This document shows, in pieces, positions 33,873 to 42,450 of a DNA stretch of 64,000 bases (positions within the stretch are counted from its first letter, which is position 1; the number at the start of each line of letters is the position of its first letter). This DNA is from Bin87 sp963668585 (GTDB lineage Bacteria > Chloroflexota > Dehalococcoidia > Lucifugimonadales > UBA3495), in the NCBI GenBank assembly GCA_963668585.1, contig OY764869.1:1302001-1366000 (forward strand), in the 5' to 3' direction. The notes beneath the pieces were generated by a model. The model was not told the origin of the DNA, made no database searches, and saw only the letters and a list, made by a program, of their open reading frames with translations. The position numbers and the translations under genes are program-made.

Positions 33873-34802
33873 ATGACTACTACCAACACCGGGCAGGGAC
33901 TGGCCATTGGCGATGCCGACGCCCAACTGCTGGAGATGCGTCCGCGCCAGACGCAGATGCAAAAGCTGGTGAGTTTCGCCAGATCGAAGCCGTTGGGCGC
34001 GGTCAGCGCGATAATCATTCTGATCACCATCTTCGCGGCGGCGATCTCCTACGTGGTTCCCGCCGTGCTGCCCCACGATCCCCTGGACGTGCGGGCCCAT
34101 GAGGAAAAATACCTGGCGCCGCAGCCCGGTGCATGGCTGGGCAGCGACCACCTGGGGCGGGACGAACTTAGCCGGCTTATCGCCGGTTCCCAGATTTCCA
34201 TCTACGTGGGTTTGCTCAGCGTCGGCATCGGCGTCACGCTGGGCGCGCTCATCGGTATCCTGAGCGCGTATATCGGCGGCGCCATCGACCTGGCGATACA
34301 GCGCATCGTTGACGCCATGATGGCCTTCCCGCCAATCATACTGGCGCTGGGACTGGTGGCAGTTCTGGGCGGTTCCGCCAACAACGTCATCATCGCCCTG
34401 TTGGTGATCCTCCTGCCGGGCACCATCCGAGTGATCAGATCGCAGGTGCTGAGCATCAAGGAACTGGATTACACGCTGGCTGCGACAGCCATCGGCGCGG
34501 GTTCAATCCGCATCATGCTGCGCCATATCCTGCCCAACGTGCTCGCGAGCTACATCGTGCTGGGCACCATCACGCTGGGGTTCGCCATCATCATCGAGGC
34601 GTCCCTGTCCTTCCTGGGCGTGGGCGTCCCACCGGACATCCCCACCTGGGGCGGCATGCTGACCCGTGGCACTGAGGAAATCCGCATTGCCTGGTGGCTG
34701 GCGGTGTTCCCCGGCATCGCGATTTCGGTGGTGGTGTTCGCCATCAACTTCCTGGGCGACGCCCTCCGCGACACGCTGGACCCACGGTTGCGCGGACGGT
34801 AG
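33873..34802 (+). CDS. DppC/OppC-type ABC permease, cassette 2
   Basis: A 309-residue paralogue of the permease at 29638, starting at ATG 33873 (MTTTNTGQG); upstream in-frame codons overlap the B permease. WLGSDHLGRDELSRLIAGSQ and the EAA motif LDYTLAATAIGAGSIRIM are intact. As in cassette 1, no DppD/DppF ATPases follow, so both systems must use ATPases encoded elsewhere. Confidence 0.92.
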   Translation: MTTTNTGQGLAIGDADAQLLEMRPRQTQMQKLVSFARSKPLGAVSAIIILITIFAAAISYVVPAVLPHDPLDVRAHEEKYLAPQPGAWLGSDHLGRDELSRLIAGSQISIYVGLLSVGIGVTLGALIGILSAYIGGAIDLAIQRIVDAMMAFPPIILALGLVAVLGGSANNVIIALLVILLPGTIRVIRSQVLSIKELDYTLAATAIGAGSIRIMLRHILPNVLASYIVLGTITLGFAIIIEASLSFLGVGVPPDIPTWGGMLTRGTEEIRIAWWLAVFPGIAISVVVFAINFLGDALRDTLDPRLRGR

Positions 34803-34827
34803 GAAAGACCGGCACATCGAAACAAAT

Positions 34828-34850
34828 GGGGCGGGAGTGCATCCCGCCCC
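34828..34850 (+). terminator. Hairpin after ABC cassette 2
   Basis: GGGGCGGGA and TCCCGCCCC with a GTGCA loop, followed by a weakly T-rich TCTGCTTTCT. It is probably the terminator of the second ABC unit. The rest of 34851-35302 holds no gene I can support, only repeat-like sequence. Confidence 0.6.
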
Positions 34851-35086
34851 TCTGCTTTCTCCACGCTGGCAACGTCAATCTTCCGCGCGGATTGCGCTGT
34901 GCCTTTCGATCGTCAGTGTTGACCACAGTGGTTCCTTTGCGTCTCTGCGTCTTCGCGCCTTTGCGTCAGTATCTCCATCCAATCACCCGATGGAGCAGTA
35001 CATACGACCAAACTGGGTACGCGGGAACGCCTGTGGCTCATCAAGGAAGTCATGCGACCCACCAATCGCTGGTCCGCCGAACCGTT

Positions 35087-35212
35087 GGTTGATCCTTCGA
35101 CAGGCTCAGGATGAGCGGGCAGGTTGGTGGTTGATCCTTCGACGGGCTCAGGATGAGCGGGCAGGTTGGTGGTTGATCCTTCGACGGGCTCAGGATGAGC
35201 GGGTTGGTTGGT
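35087..35212. repeat. Three tandem 42-bp units containing the CTTCGACxGGCTCAGGATGAGC motif family
   Basis: Three consecutive 42-base units start at 35087, 35129 and 35171 and differ at only a few positions. Each contains CTTCGAC, then A or G, then GGCTCAGGATGAGCGG, a sequence seen in the intergenic DNA of many bacteria. A related single copy lies inverted near 60172. Because the unit is a multiple of three, it creates a spurious repetitive reading frame (LRRAQDER), which I do not call as a gene. Confidence 0.85.
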
Positions 35213-35302
35213 GGATGGGCAATTTCTGTACACTGTCAATTTTGGGCCGTCACCCATCACCCGTGCTAAACTGCGGCCACCTGCCACGGAGGTGCAACCT
35301 AT

Positions 35303-36235
35303 ATGTCCTGGAATTTTGAACTCGTCGCCGGCCCCTATGGCGGCACTACGGAAGGGCCGGTGTGGGATGGTGAAGCCCTGCTGTTCACCCTCATACCGGC
35401 GTCTCAAATCCTGCGCTATGATCCCAAGACCGGCGAGGTTTCCGAGTACTTCAACGAGGCGTTCAACACCAACGGCCTGTGCTTCGATGCCCAGGGGAAT
35501 CTCTACGGCTGCCAGCAGGGACGCCGACGCATCGCCCGGTTCGATGCCGCCACCAACACCGCCACGTCCATGCCGCACCTGCTGGACGGCAAGCGACACA
35601 ACAATCCCAACGACCTGGTGGTGGACAAGTCGGGGCGCATCTGGCTCACCGATCCGTATTCGGGCATCGGCGACAGCGGGCCGCAGGAACTCGATCATAT
35701 GTCGGTGCTGCGCCTGGACCCCAGGGGCAACGACCAGTGGGAACTGACCCGGGCCACCACCGACATCAGCCGGCCCAACGGCATCCTGATCAGCCGGGAC
35801 CAGAAGACCCTGTACATTGCCCAGAGCGACTACGGCGCCGACCGCCGGCGGGAGTTGAGGGCGTATCCCATAAACGACGACGGGTCGCTGGGAGAGTACG
35901 TGACGCTCCATACATTCGGCATCGACGGCGGGGCGTCCGACGGCGACGTGCGCGGCCAGGGAAGCGAGGGCGTGCAGCGCGGCGTGGACGGCATGACGCT
36001 GGACGAGGATGGGAACATCATCGTCTGCGCGGGCTGGGAAGCCGCCGGTCCCGGGCCGATGATCTACGTTTTCTCGCCCGCGGGCCGGGTGCTGGAGACC
36101 CACCCCATGCGCGTTGACCGGCCCACCAACTGCTGCTTCGGCGATGCCGATATGCGGACGCTTTACGTAACCACCGGCGGAGGCCACCTGTTCCGGGCCC
36201 GCACCGACCGCACCGGCTGGATAATGTGGCCGTAA
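35303..36235 (+). CDS. SMP-30/gluconolactonase-family beta-propeller
   Basis: A 310-residue six-bladed propeller. It has EGPVWDGEALLFTLIPASQILRYDPKTGEV (core EGPVWDGEALLFT) with the metal Glu, NTNGLCFDAQGNLYGCQQGRRRIARF, the metal Asn in NNPNDLVVDKSGRIWLTDP (core NPNDLVVDKSGRIW) and RPNGILISRDQKTLYIAQS with the following Asp region. These are the calcium-binding positions of SMP-30/lactonase enzymes. It would hydrolyse a sugar lactone or similar ester. The start ATG is preceded by GGAGGTG. Confidence 0.87.
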   Translation: MSWNFELVAGPYGGTTEGPVWDGEALLFTLIPASQILRYDPKTGEVSEYFNEAFNTNGLCFDAQGNLYGCQQGRRRIARFDAATNTATSMPHLLDGKRHNNPNDLVVDKSGRIWLTDPYSGIGDSGPQELDHMSVLRLDPRGNDQWELTRATTDISRPNGILISRDQKTLYIAQSDYGADRRRELRAYPINDDGSLGEYVTLHTFGIDGGASDGDVRGQGSEGVQRGVDGMTLDEDGNIIVCAGWEAAGPGPMIYVFSPAGRVLETHPMRVDRPTNCCFGDADMRTLYVTTGGGHLFRARTDRTGWIMWP

Positions 36236-36247
36236 CAGCCGCAGCCC

Positions 36248-36276
36248 TTGACATTGCGCACCATACCGCCAACAAT
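36248..36276 (+). promoter_or_regulatory. Sigma70-like promoter of the Asp-box propeller gene
   Basis: TTGACA (36248-36253), 17 bases, AACAAT (36271-36276; four of six consensus positions), 37 bases before the start codon. Confidence 0.5.
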
Positions 36277-36312
36277 CTGCAAAACTCGATTGACACACCG
36301 GGAGAATAGGCG

Positions 36313-37392
36313 ATGACCACCATCACAGCTCACAACACCAATGTTTACGTCGGCCTGGCCGGCGAAAGCGCTCTCATCATCGGGGCGGAAGGCACCCCGC
36401 TGGGCGAAGGCGGAATGTACCGCCTGACCGAAGGACAGAGGGAATGGACCGCAATTGAGAGCGGCCTGCCCGAGAATCCCCAGGTTCGAGCCCTCCTGGC
36501 CCATCCCGAAGAGCCGGGCACCATATATGCCGGCACGCAGGACGGCGTGTATCGCACCGACGACCGGGGCGAAACCTGGCGCCGCACCGACACCCTGAGC
36601 GGTGACGTGTGGTCGCTGGCCGCTCACCCCAACGACTCGTCGATCATGTTCGCCGGCTATGACGGTGGGCGCGTCTGCCGTTCCAACGACGGGGGCAACA
36701 CCTGGCAACAGATGAAAACCGAAGGGTTGGTGCATCCGCACATCACGATGAATCCGCACGAGATATGCAAGCGGGTGATCGGCATCAGCATCGACCCGGC
36801 ATATCCCGACGACGTGTACGGCGCCATTGAAGTAGGCGGTCTGATTGCGTCGCGGGACGGTGGCGACACCTGGTCGTGCATCACGGACGGACACTACACG
36901 CGCCTGGGGCCGGTGGATCTGCACGGCGTGCAGGTGAATCCGAGTTCGCCGGGACTGGTGTACATCATCACGCAGTTGGCGATGTTCCGCAGCCGCGAGC
37001 GGGGCGAGAGCTGGGAGTTCGTGCCCATCGAAGAGATGTTCGAGGGCGGAAGCTACTGCCGCGACCTGGTGGTTGACCCCACCGACCCCAGCAAGATGTA
37101 CCTGGCGGCCGGGGCCGGCGGCGGCAGCGCTCCGGCGGGCACCGTGGACGCCGGGGTCCTGGTGCGCTCCACCGACGCCGGAGAGACCTGGGAACGGGTT
37201 GAACTGGGAGAGGTAGCGCCGGCGCGCATGTTCCAGATCGCAATTGACCGCAACGCGCCGCGCAACGTCTATTGCTGCGACCGCGACGGCCACGTCTATT
37301 GCAGCAACGACGGCGGAAACGAATGGACGCGGACCGACGTCCCTGTGGAAATGTCCCGGGGCCGCCACGTCTATCCCATGGTCGCCGCCTGA
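36313..37392 (+). CDS. Asp-box (BNR/sialidase-like) beta-propeller protein
   Basis: A 359-residue protein with at least five Asp-box motifs (S/TxDxGxTW): TDDRGETWRR, SNDGGNTWQQ, SRDGGDTWSC, STDAGETWER and SNDGGNEWTR. Together they form a six- or seven-bladed propeller like the VPS10/sialidase-like WD40-type proteins often annotated as exo-sialidases. The sialidase Arg triad is not evident, so enzymatic activity is not claimed. There is no signal peptide. Confidence 0.8.
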   Translation: MTTITAHNTNVYVGLAGESALIIGAEGTPLGEGGMYRLTEGQREWTAIESGLPENPQVRALLAHPEEPGTIYAGTQDGVYRTDDRGETWRRTDTLSGDVWSLAAHPNDSSIMFAGYDGGRVCRSNDGGNTWQQMKTEGLVHPHITMNPHEICKRVIGISIDPAYPDDVYGAIEVGGLIASRDGGDTWSCITDGHYTRLGPVDLHGVQVNPSSPGLVYIITQLAMFRSRERGESWEFVPIEEMFEGGSYCRDLVVDPTDPSKMYLAAGAGGGSAPAGTVDAGVLVRSTDAGETWERVELGEVAPARMFQIAIDRNAPRNVYCCDRDGHVYCSNDGGNEWTRTDVPVEMSRGRHVYPMVAA

Positions 37393-37417
37393 TTCCAGAC
37401 CATTACGGATACGGATG

Positions 37418-37439
37418 GGGGCGAAGGATCCTTCGCCCC
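37418..37439. repeat. Perfect 22-bp palindrome, GGGGCG family
   Basis: GGGGCGAAGGA is followed directly by its reverse complement and then TACAAA. It lies in the 81-base gap before the gene at 37474 and belongs to the same interspersed family as 32825 and 42211. Confidence 0.65.
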
Positions 37440-37473
37440 TACAAATCTTGCAAAGCCTGCCGGAGGAACCCCA

Positions 37474-38100
37474 GTGGTGTCATCCAACCCGCTATGGACA
37501 GCCACCTATCGTGTCGGCGAGGCCGACCTGGAATACATGACGCTGGAAGCCACTGACCTGCCCGAGGACCTGCGCGGTTACCAACTGGCCCGGTCGGGGC
37601 CGCTGGACAACGCCGAGATGGCCGAGAACGGTTTCAAGGGCAGCACCGCCGAGCGGTTCCGGTCGGCCGGGCGCATCGGCGGATTCATGCGTGAGTTCGT
37701 TCCGACGTCCGACCTTACCCCCGCGCCCGGCGTCAATTTTGTCGGCGCGACGGTGGTGCATCTATTCGAGAACCCCGACCAGGTTTCCGGTTGGATGTCC
37801 GACATTTTCGTGAAGGATTTCGAGGACAACATCGGGGAGAGCGTGGGCTCGGGGCAACAGATTGTTTCCGTTGACCGCCTCGAAACCCAGGGCTTTTATG
37901 ACGAAGCGGTCGCCCTGCGCGTTCTGCAGGGCGGGCCGGCCGGGTTGCTGTCATCCACGGTGATCGACTTTCGCGTCGGGAGGCTGTTGGGCGTGGCGTT
38001 CGTGGGAGCCATCGGCGAGCATGAGCGCACCGGGTTGACCACCGAGATCGCCCTTGCCCTGGAAAAGCGCATGGTGCAGGTGGCGTTGGGCGGCAGGTAG
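37474..38100 (+). CDS. Unknown 208-residue protein
   Basis: It starts with GTG at 37474, with GGAGG about 10 bases upstream. I do not recognise a family. The sequence mixes helices and strands (VNFVGATVVHLFENPDQV, STVIDFRVGRLLGVAFVGAI), resembling PknH/DUF-type periplasmic sensor domains, but it has no signal peptide or membrane segment. It converges with the symporter gene, with only 4 bases between the two stops. Confidence 0.65.
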   Translation: MVSSNPLWTATYRVGEADLEYMTLEATDLPEDLRGYQLARSGPLDNAEMAENGFKGSTAERFRSAGRIGGFMREFVPTSDLTPAPGVNFVGATVVHLFENPDQVSGWMSDIFVKDFEDNIGESVGSGQQIVSVDRLETQGFYDEAVALRVLQGGPAGLLSSTVIDFRVGRLLGVAFVGAIGEHERTGLTTEIALALEKRMVQVALGGR

Positions 38101-38104
38101 TCGG

Positions 38105-39625
38105 CTACCCTGCCGCCGCAGGTTCCTGGTCGGGAAGCGTGTTGCCGGCGGTGTTCACCCGGTCGAACAGCCTGACCACATCGGCCATGGGCGGCGGCGT
38201 GATGACGGTCACGAAATAGGCAGACACGGCGGCGATGATGAACCCGGGCGTGGCCGGTTGAATGTCCCAGAAACCGGATGGCCCTCCGTGGAGCAGAGCC
38301 CATGCCGATGCCGCGGCCGTGCCGCTGACTATGGATGCCGCCGCGCCCCAGGCATTGAACCTGCGCCAGTACAGCGCCAGCAGAGTGACGGGCCCGAAAG
38401 CGGCGCCCATGCCTCCCCAGGCGTAGCTCACCAGGTTGGAAATTGACCCAGGGTAGAAGATGGACACCAGCGCCGACACGATCCCGATCACGACGAGAAG
38501 CAGACGGCCCAGCCAGACCCGGGCGTTGCCCGATATGCGATAGGTGACGTCCTTGATGACGGGGAGGTCATCGGCAGCGACGGCGGACGCAAGCAACAAC
38601 TGGGAGTCGGCGGTGCTCATCACCGCCGCGATGACCGCAGTCAGCAATACGCCGGTGATCACGGGGTGGAAGAAAACCTCCGACATCACGAGAAAGACCC
38701 GCTCGGGGTCGGCCGCCGCGTCCAGCATCCCGATTTGAGCCAGGGCGGGACGCGCCACCACGCCCAGCAGCACGGCCAACAGGAACACGGCTGATATCCA
38801 CGCCACCGACAGGCGCCGGCTTTTGGCCACCTGGTCGTCGCGCTGCAACGCCATGAACCGTTGCAGGATGCGCTGGGCGCCCAAACCCCCGACGGCCCAG
38901 CCGGCGATGGACAGCGCGGCTGCCAGGGTTACCGGCGACCCGTCGGCGGTGTTGAACGGATTGAGCCAACTCGACGAAAAGCTGCTGATGTGCACCAGTG
39001 GGTTGTCAGTCCAGCCGGTGAGAACCACCACCATGATCAGCAGGCTGACCAGCATCAGCAGCGCCTGAGTGACGTCGGTGCGCGACACCGCCATGAACCC
39101 GCCAATCATGGTGTAGGAGGCGATGGCGATCAGCGTGAGGATGACTCCGGTGACGTATTCGAGGCCGAATATGGTCTCCAGGAGTTTTGCTCCGCCCACC
39201 AGGCCGGAACTGACGTAGAAGATCACGAACAGAATCGTGATGAGGGCCGCCGCCGTTCTCAGGATGCCGGTCCGGTCGCCGAATCGGACTTCGAGAAACT
39301 CCGGGATGGTGAGGACATTGTTGGCGGCGATGGTGTAGCGTCGGAGTCTGCCGGCGATGAAGGTCCAACTGAGCCACACGCCAATTACGATAGCGACCGG
39401 GACCCAGATTTCCACGGCCCCGTTGGTGAAGGCCAACGCGGGCAGCGCCAACATGGTCCAGGCGCTGGTGGTTGAGGATCCGGCGCTCAGGGCGGCGGTG
39501 ACGCTGCTGAGACGCCGGCCGCCCAGCACGTACTCGGACATATCCCGCATCCGGCGCATCCCCGCCACCGCTATCGCGATCAGCATAGCGAAGTAGGCGC
39601 TGAAAACCACTATCACCCAAATCAT
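38105..39625 (-). CDS. Sodium:solute symporter (SSS family, PutP-like)
   Basis: A 506-residue protein with about 13 membrane helices. It opens MIWVIVVFSAYFAMLIAIAV and has YVLGGRRLSSVTAALSAGSSTTSAWTML (core LGGRRLSSVTAALSAG), IGGFMAVSRTDVTQALLM, and MSTADSQLLLASAVAADDL, which carries the Na2-site Ser/Thr region typical of PutP/PanF. Na+-driven import of proline or another organic solute is likely. ATG at 39625. Confidence 0.92.
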   Translation of the reverse strand: MIWVIVVFSAYFAMLIAIAVAGMRRMRDMSEYVLGGRRLSSVTAALSAGSSTTSAWTMLALPALAFTNGAVEIWVPVAIVIGVWLSWTFIAGRLRRYTIAANNVLTIPEFLEVRFGDRTGILRTAAALITILFVIFYVSSGLVGGAKLLETIFGLEYVTGVILTLIAIASYTMIGGFMAVSRTDVTQALLMLVSLLIMVVVLTGWTDNPLVHISSFSSSWLNPFNTADGSPVTLAAALSIAGWAVGGLGAQRILQRFMALQRDDQVAKSRRLSVAWISAVFLLAVLLGVVARPALAQIGMLDAAADPERVFLVMSEVFFHPVITGVLLTAVIAAVMSTADSQLLLASAVAADDLPVIKDVTYRISGNARVWLGRLLLVVIGIVSALVSIFYPGSISNLVSYAWGGMGAAFGPVTLLALYWRRFNAWGAAASIVSGTAAASAWALLHGGPSGFWDIQPATPGFIIAAVSAYFVTVITPPPMADVVRLFDRVNTAGNTLPDQEPAAAG

Positions 39626-39777
39626 GGCAATATCCAGTCCTGTTATTGAATTATGTATGGAGCCGCAGATTCAATGGTGCGGCGGGCGGTGTTATCGGCC
39701 GGCGGATCTCATGCGTTCCGGTTCCGGCCACGCGCTCCGTGAGCGCGAATACGAGTGTCGATTGAAGTTGTTGCAGG

Positions 39778-40599
39778 TTATGGAGCGACTGAAGGTTCCG
39801 TGGGAATCAGCGTGGGGTCGATCAATAGTATCAGCATCATTCCCCATTCGAGGAGGCCCAGCAGCACCAGCGCGACTTCAACCATGCTCAGCGGAGCCGG
39901 GGCCAGCCGCGCGCCCACGCGATGTTGCCAGAACCGGTTCAGGTTGCCCTGCGCCTGGATGATCAGCCAGGTGAGCACGACCACCTGCACCACGTTGATG
40001 ACGAAAAAGGCCGCCTGCTGTGGCCCGCCGATGGTGGGTTCCGCAACCAGGCGGAAGGCCATCATTTCCAGCAGGACGACGCCCAGGTAGATGCCGGCCG
40101 CCCGCAGCGGACGGAGCGTGCTGGGAACGCCGCGCGCGTCCATGAGTTCCTGGTACACGCGCATATGGGCGTGCAACCGGAAGAACTGGTACACCGGAAC
40201 CATCAGGCACAGGGCGTGGAAAATCGGGTACGCGGTCTCCCCGGAGTGGTCGCGATAATGCCGCCACGTGAGGTACATCCAGTAGAAGATGTAGAGTCCG
40301 GCGCTCAGCACCGTGAGGATAATGGCCCGGTTCGGAGCGATGTAGTAGGGCAGCGCATCGTCCCGCTCGGCGACCCGCGCGACCGCCGGATCTGATGCGG
40401 GAGTATAGGGAGCGCCGGCCAACCGGTCCAACTCCTCCGTGGCGTGGGATATGGCCGGCGGCGGGAGGGAAGGCTCCGGCGCGGGAATCGGCGGCTCGCC
40501 GGGTCTTATCTCGGCGCCGCACGACCCGCAGAAGCGATGCTCCGGCGCACAGGCCGCGCCGCAATCAGGGCACGTCAGCAGGTCGCCGGAGCTATTCAT
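39778..40599 (-). CDS. Zinc-ribbon membrane protein (DUF4234-like)
   Basis: A 273-residue protein. The N-terminus is a zinc ribbon, CPDCGAAC then CGSCG (about 10-28), followed by a Pro-rich linker and four to five membrane helices beginning AIILTVLSAGLYIFYWMYLTW (core SAGLYIFYWMYLTW). That motif, with Y-x-x-Y/W, resembles DUF4234 membrane proteins. Function unknown. The 152 bases between this gene and the symporter gene show nothing else. Confidence 0.75.
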   Translation of the reverse strand: MNSSGDLLTCPDCGAACAPEHRFCGSCGAEIRPGEPPIPAPEPSLPPPAISHATEELDRLAGAPYTPASDPAVARVAERDDALPYYIAPNRAIILTVLSAGLYIFYWMYLTWRHYRDHSGETAYPIFHALCLMVPVYQFFRLHAHMRVYQELMDARGVPSTLRPLRAAGIYLGVVLLEMMAFRLVAEPTIGGPQQAAFFVINVVQVVVLTWLIIQAQGNLNRFWQHRVGARLAPAPLSMVEVALVLLGLLEWGMMLILLIDPTLIPTEPSVAP

Positions 40600-40635
40600 G
40601 ATGCGACGGATGGTCGGGGGCGTGAGGAATCAGTC

Positions 40636-41418
40636 CTACTTGCCCCATACGACCGGATTGCTCAGGGTGCCGATGCCGCTCACGGTGATGTCGCACACGT
40701 CGCCGTCTTTCATGTTCTCGGTGGCGCCGTCGGTGCCCATCCAGAGGATGTCGCCGGGAACCAGCGTGAGGTATTTGCTCATGTCGCTGATGTATTCCCG
40801 CACGCCGAAGATGGCGGTTTTGAGGTCATATTCGCCGACGACCCGCTCGTTGACCTGTATGGTCACGTGCATCTCGTCAGGGTTGAGGTCGGTGGCGATC
40901 CAGGGGCCCATGGGCTTGAAGGTGTCGGTGTTCTTGGCCCGCCACATGGTGCGGTCGTTGCGCTGCCAGTAGCGTTCGCTGACATCGTTGCCGATGGTGT
41001 AGCCGAAAACGTAGTCCAGCGCCTCGTCCTGGCTGACGTTGCGGCACTCCTTCCCGATGATGACGACGACCTCGCCCTCATACTGGAGTTCCTCGGTGGC
41101 GTCGGCGGGAACCATGATGGGGTCGCCGTGTCCGGTGAGGGCATTGACGGCGCGGTAGCCCACGTCGGCCTTTTTGGGCAGATTGGGTTCTTCGCCGCGC
41201 ATATTGGCTGCCCAGGTGACGTGCTCGGGGAAGTTGATGCCGGCCGCGTAAAATGTCGGGGGGACCAACGGCGGCAACAGCTTGACCGAACTCAACGCAT
41301 ACTTGTTGCCGGACTCTTTCAATCCGTCGAAAAGGCCGCCCTGGACTTCCAGCACCGTTTCTCCGTCAACGATTCCGTAAGCCTCTCGGTCGCCGGTGCG
41401 AAACTTGCAGATCAGCAT
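40636..41418 (-). CDS. Fumarylacetoacetate hydrolase-family protein
   Basis: A 260-residue protein from ATG 41418, with AGGAGG ideally placed; 27 earlier in-frame codons are not supported. The FAH catalytic core is present: AAGINFPEHV, the metal-binding EELQYEGEVVVIIGKECR (ExE), GYTIGNDVSERYWQ, KPMGPWIAT and the C-terminal GDILWMGTDGAT. Members hydrolyse C-C bonds of acylpyruvates or hydrate or decarboxylate 2-oxo acids in aromatic catabolism. Confidence 0.9.
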   Translation of the reverse strand: MLICKFRTGDREAYGIVDGETVLEVQGGLFDGLKESGNKYALSSVKLLPPLVPPTFYAAGINFPEHVTWAANMRGEEPNLPKKADVGYRAVNALTGHGDPIMVPADATEELQYEGEVVVIIGKECRNVSQDEALDYVFGYTIGNDVSERYWQRNDRTMWRAKNTDTFKPMGPWIATDLNPDEMHVTIQVNERVVGEYDLKTAIFGVREYISDMSKYLTLVPGDILWMGTDGATENMKDGDVCDITVSGIGTLSNPVVWGK

Positions 41419-41547
41419 TGCCGTCGCCTCCTGTGATCGTGATGTGTGACTGGTGGGGTTTGCGGCGTCAATTCTGGCACCACTACCCGCCCCGGTCAAG
41501 CAAGGGGGCAGGTGTCAGGCTGTTGCATCGCTGGACGGATGGGGTTT

Positions 41548-41995
41548 GCATGGGCAGGTTTGACACCCGCCCATGCGTGTGCATGGCCGCTGGCGAACCA
41601 CCAGGGTGGGACGACGCCGGGCGGGCGTCGTCTTTCCGGAGGGGTGGAGGGTTTCTCGTCCCTGCGGTTGGTGGTTCGTTGGTTGGCGGTTGGTGTTGTT
41701 TCGGTTGGTTGTTTTGGGTTGGTGTGAGAGGCGGGATTCCGGATCGTTGTCAGCGCACGGCCGGTACGCAACTATTTGAACGGCAGTTCCGTGGTCGCAG
41801 GACTATTTGGTTGAGTCCCTACCACGCGGGCCCGAACAATCCCGGTGGGCCAGTGCGGCACCGCCGGTGAGTACGTTGGTCGGATATCGGCGAATTGCCA
41901 CCTGGACCGGTTGCGATTTGTTGCTGACGGGGTTGGCCGTCGATCCGGAATCTTGCCTCTCTGGGGTTGGGATGGAGCAGCTGCTTGATCTAGAC
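41548..41995 (-). ncRNA. Candidate structured non-coding RNA, copy 2
   Basis: The transcript would run leftwards. The closing helix is the same as in copy 1 (arms 41941-41961 and 41726-41746), again enclosing 194 bases. In the 3' part the pairing is kept although the sequence differs: the last hairpin (41548-41576) has a perfect GCATGGGC/GCCCATGC stem, and a GACGACGCC/GGCGTCGTC stem is perfect where copy 1 has one mismatch. The 3' end is uncertain. Confidence 0.5.
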
Positions 41996-42001
41996 GGTAT
42001 T

Positions 42002-42030
42002 AGGATATACGTTCGTATTGGTGGTGTCAA
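42002..42030 (-). promoter_or_regulatory. Strong sigma70 promoter driving the candidate ncRNA, copy 2
   Basis: On the minus strand: TTGACA (42030-42025), 17 bases, TATCCT (42007-42002). It is identical to the copy 1 promoter. Confidence 0.7.
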
Positions 42031-42037
42031 GGGGGTG

Positions 42038-42135
42038 TTTTTACAGGGATGCACAGGATGAACAGGATAAACGGGATGTCTGAGGTGATTGGGGTGGGGC
42101 TCGTTTTTTACAGGGATGCACAGGATTTACAGGAT
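42038..42135 (-). repeat. Two CCTGT-type intergenic repeats
   Basis: Inverted relatives of the 21090 repeat at 42038-42068 and 42104-42135, each with ACAGGGATGCACAGGAT followed by more ACAGGAT units. They lie immediately upstream of the copy 2 promoter, as the 21090 unit does for copy 1. Confidence 0.7.
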
Positions 42136-42210
42136 TATTGGATTGCGGGTGGGAGTTGTTGCGGCAGGATCAGGATGGGCTGGCTGCCTCGGCTATCGTC
42201 GATAAGCGCG

Positions 42211-42233
42211 GGGGCAGGTTTCAAACCTGCCCC
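42211..42233. repeat. Perfect palindrome, GGGGCAGGTTT family
   Basis: Arms of 11 bases (GGGGCAGGTTT and its complement) around one central C, followed by TAC. It is the closest relative of the palindrome at 19346. Confidence 0.75.
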
Positions 42234-42450
42234 TACATGGTATGACGCTGGTGGCGGAGGTTACGGGCGTTGGTAGTTTGCGTGAACCGGAGTATTGCGG
42301 GTACTCATGGCGGGGCCGGGAATAGGGGCCGGGAATATCTGGAGAGGACGAGGCCGGGCTGGGGTTGTGGTAACATATCCGGCGGCGCAGCAGGTGCGGA
42401 AATCTGCCCCATAGCGTCAACCGATACACAACAGCAGGTGCCGATAGAAA

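Larger units (their letters stand above)
41508..42030. repeat. Large repeated non-coding element, copy 2 (inverted)
   Basis: The reverse complement matches 21129-21657. From 42030 down to about 41721 I see no difference from copy 1. From there to 41508 there are scattered substitutions and indels, including a 3-base indel in the A/C-rich linker. Together with copy 1 it brackets about 20 kb. The rest of the 1,032-base gap between 41418 and 42451 contains CCTGT repeats and a palindrome. Confidence 0.85.

Noticed and set aside
35087..35212. Possible CRISPR array
   Set aside because: The repeats are contiguous with no unique spacers and no cas gene is in the window.
34666..35319. A plus-strand frame with repeated LRRAQDER units
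   Set aside because: It is a translation artefact of the 42-bp tandem repeat and starts inside the DppC-type permease gene in another frame.
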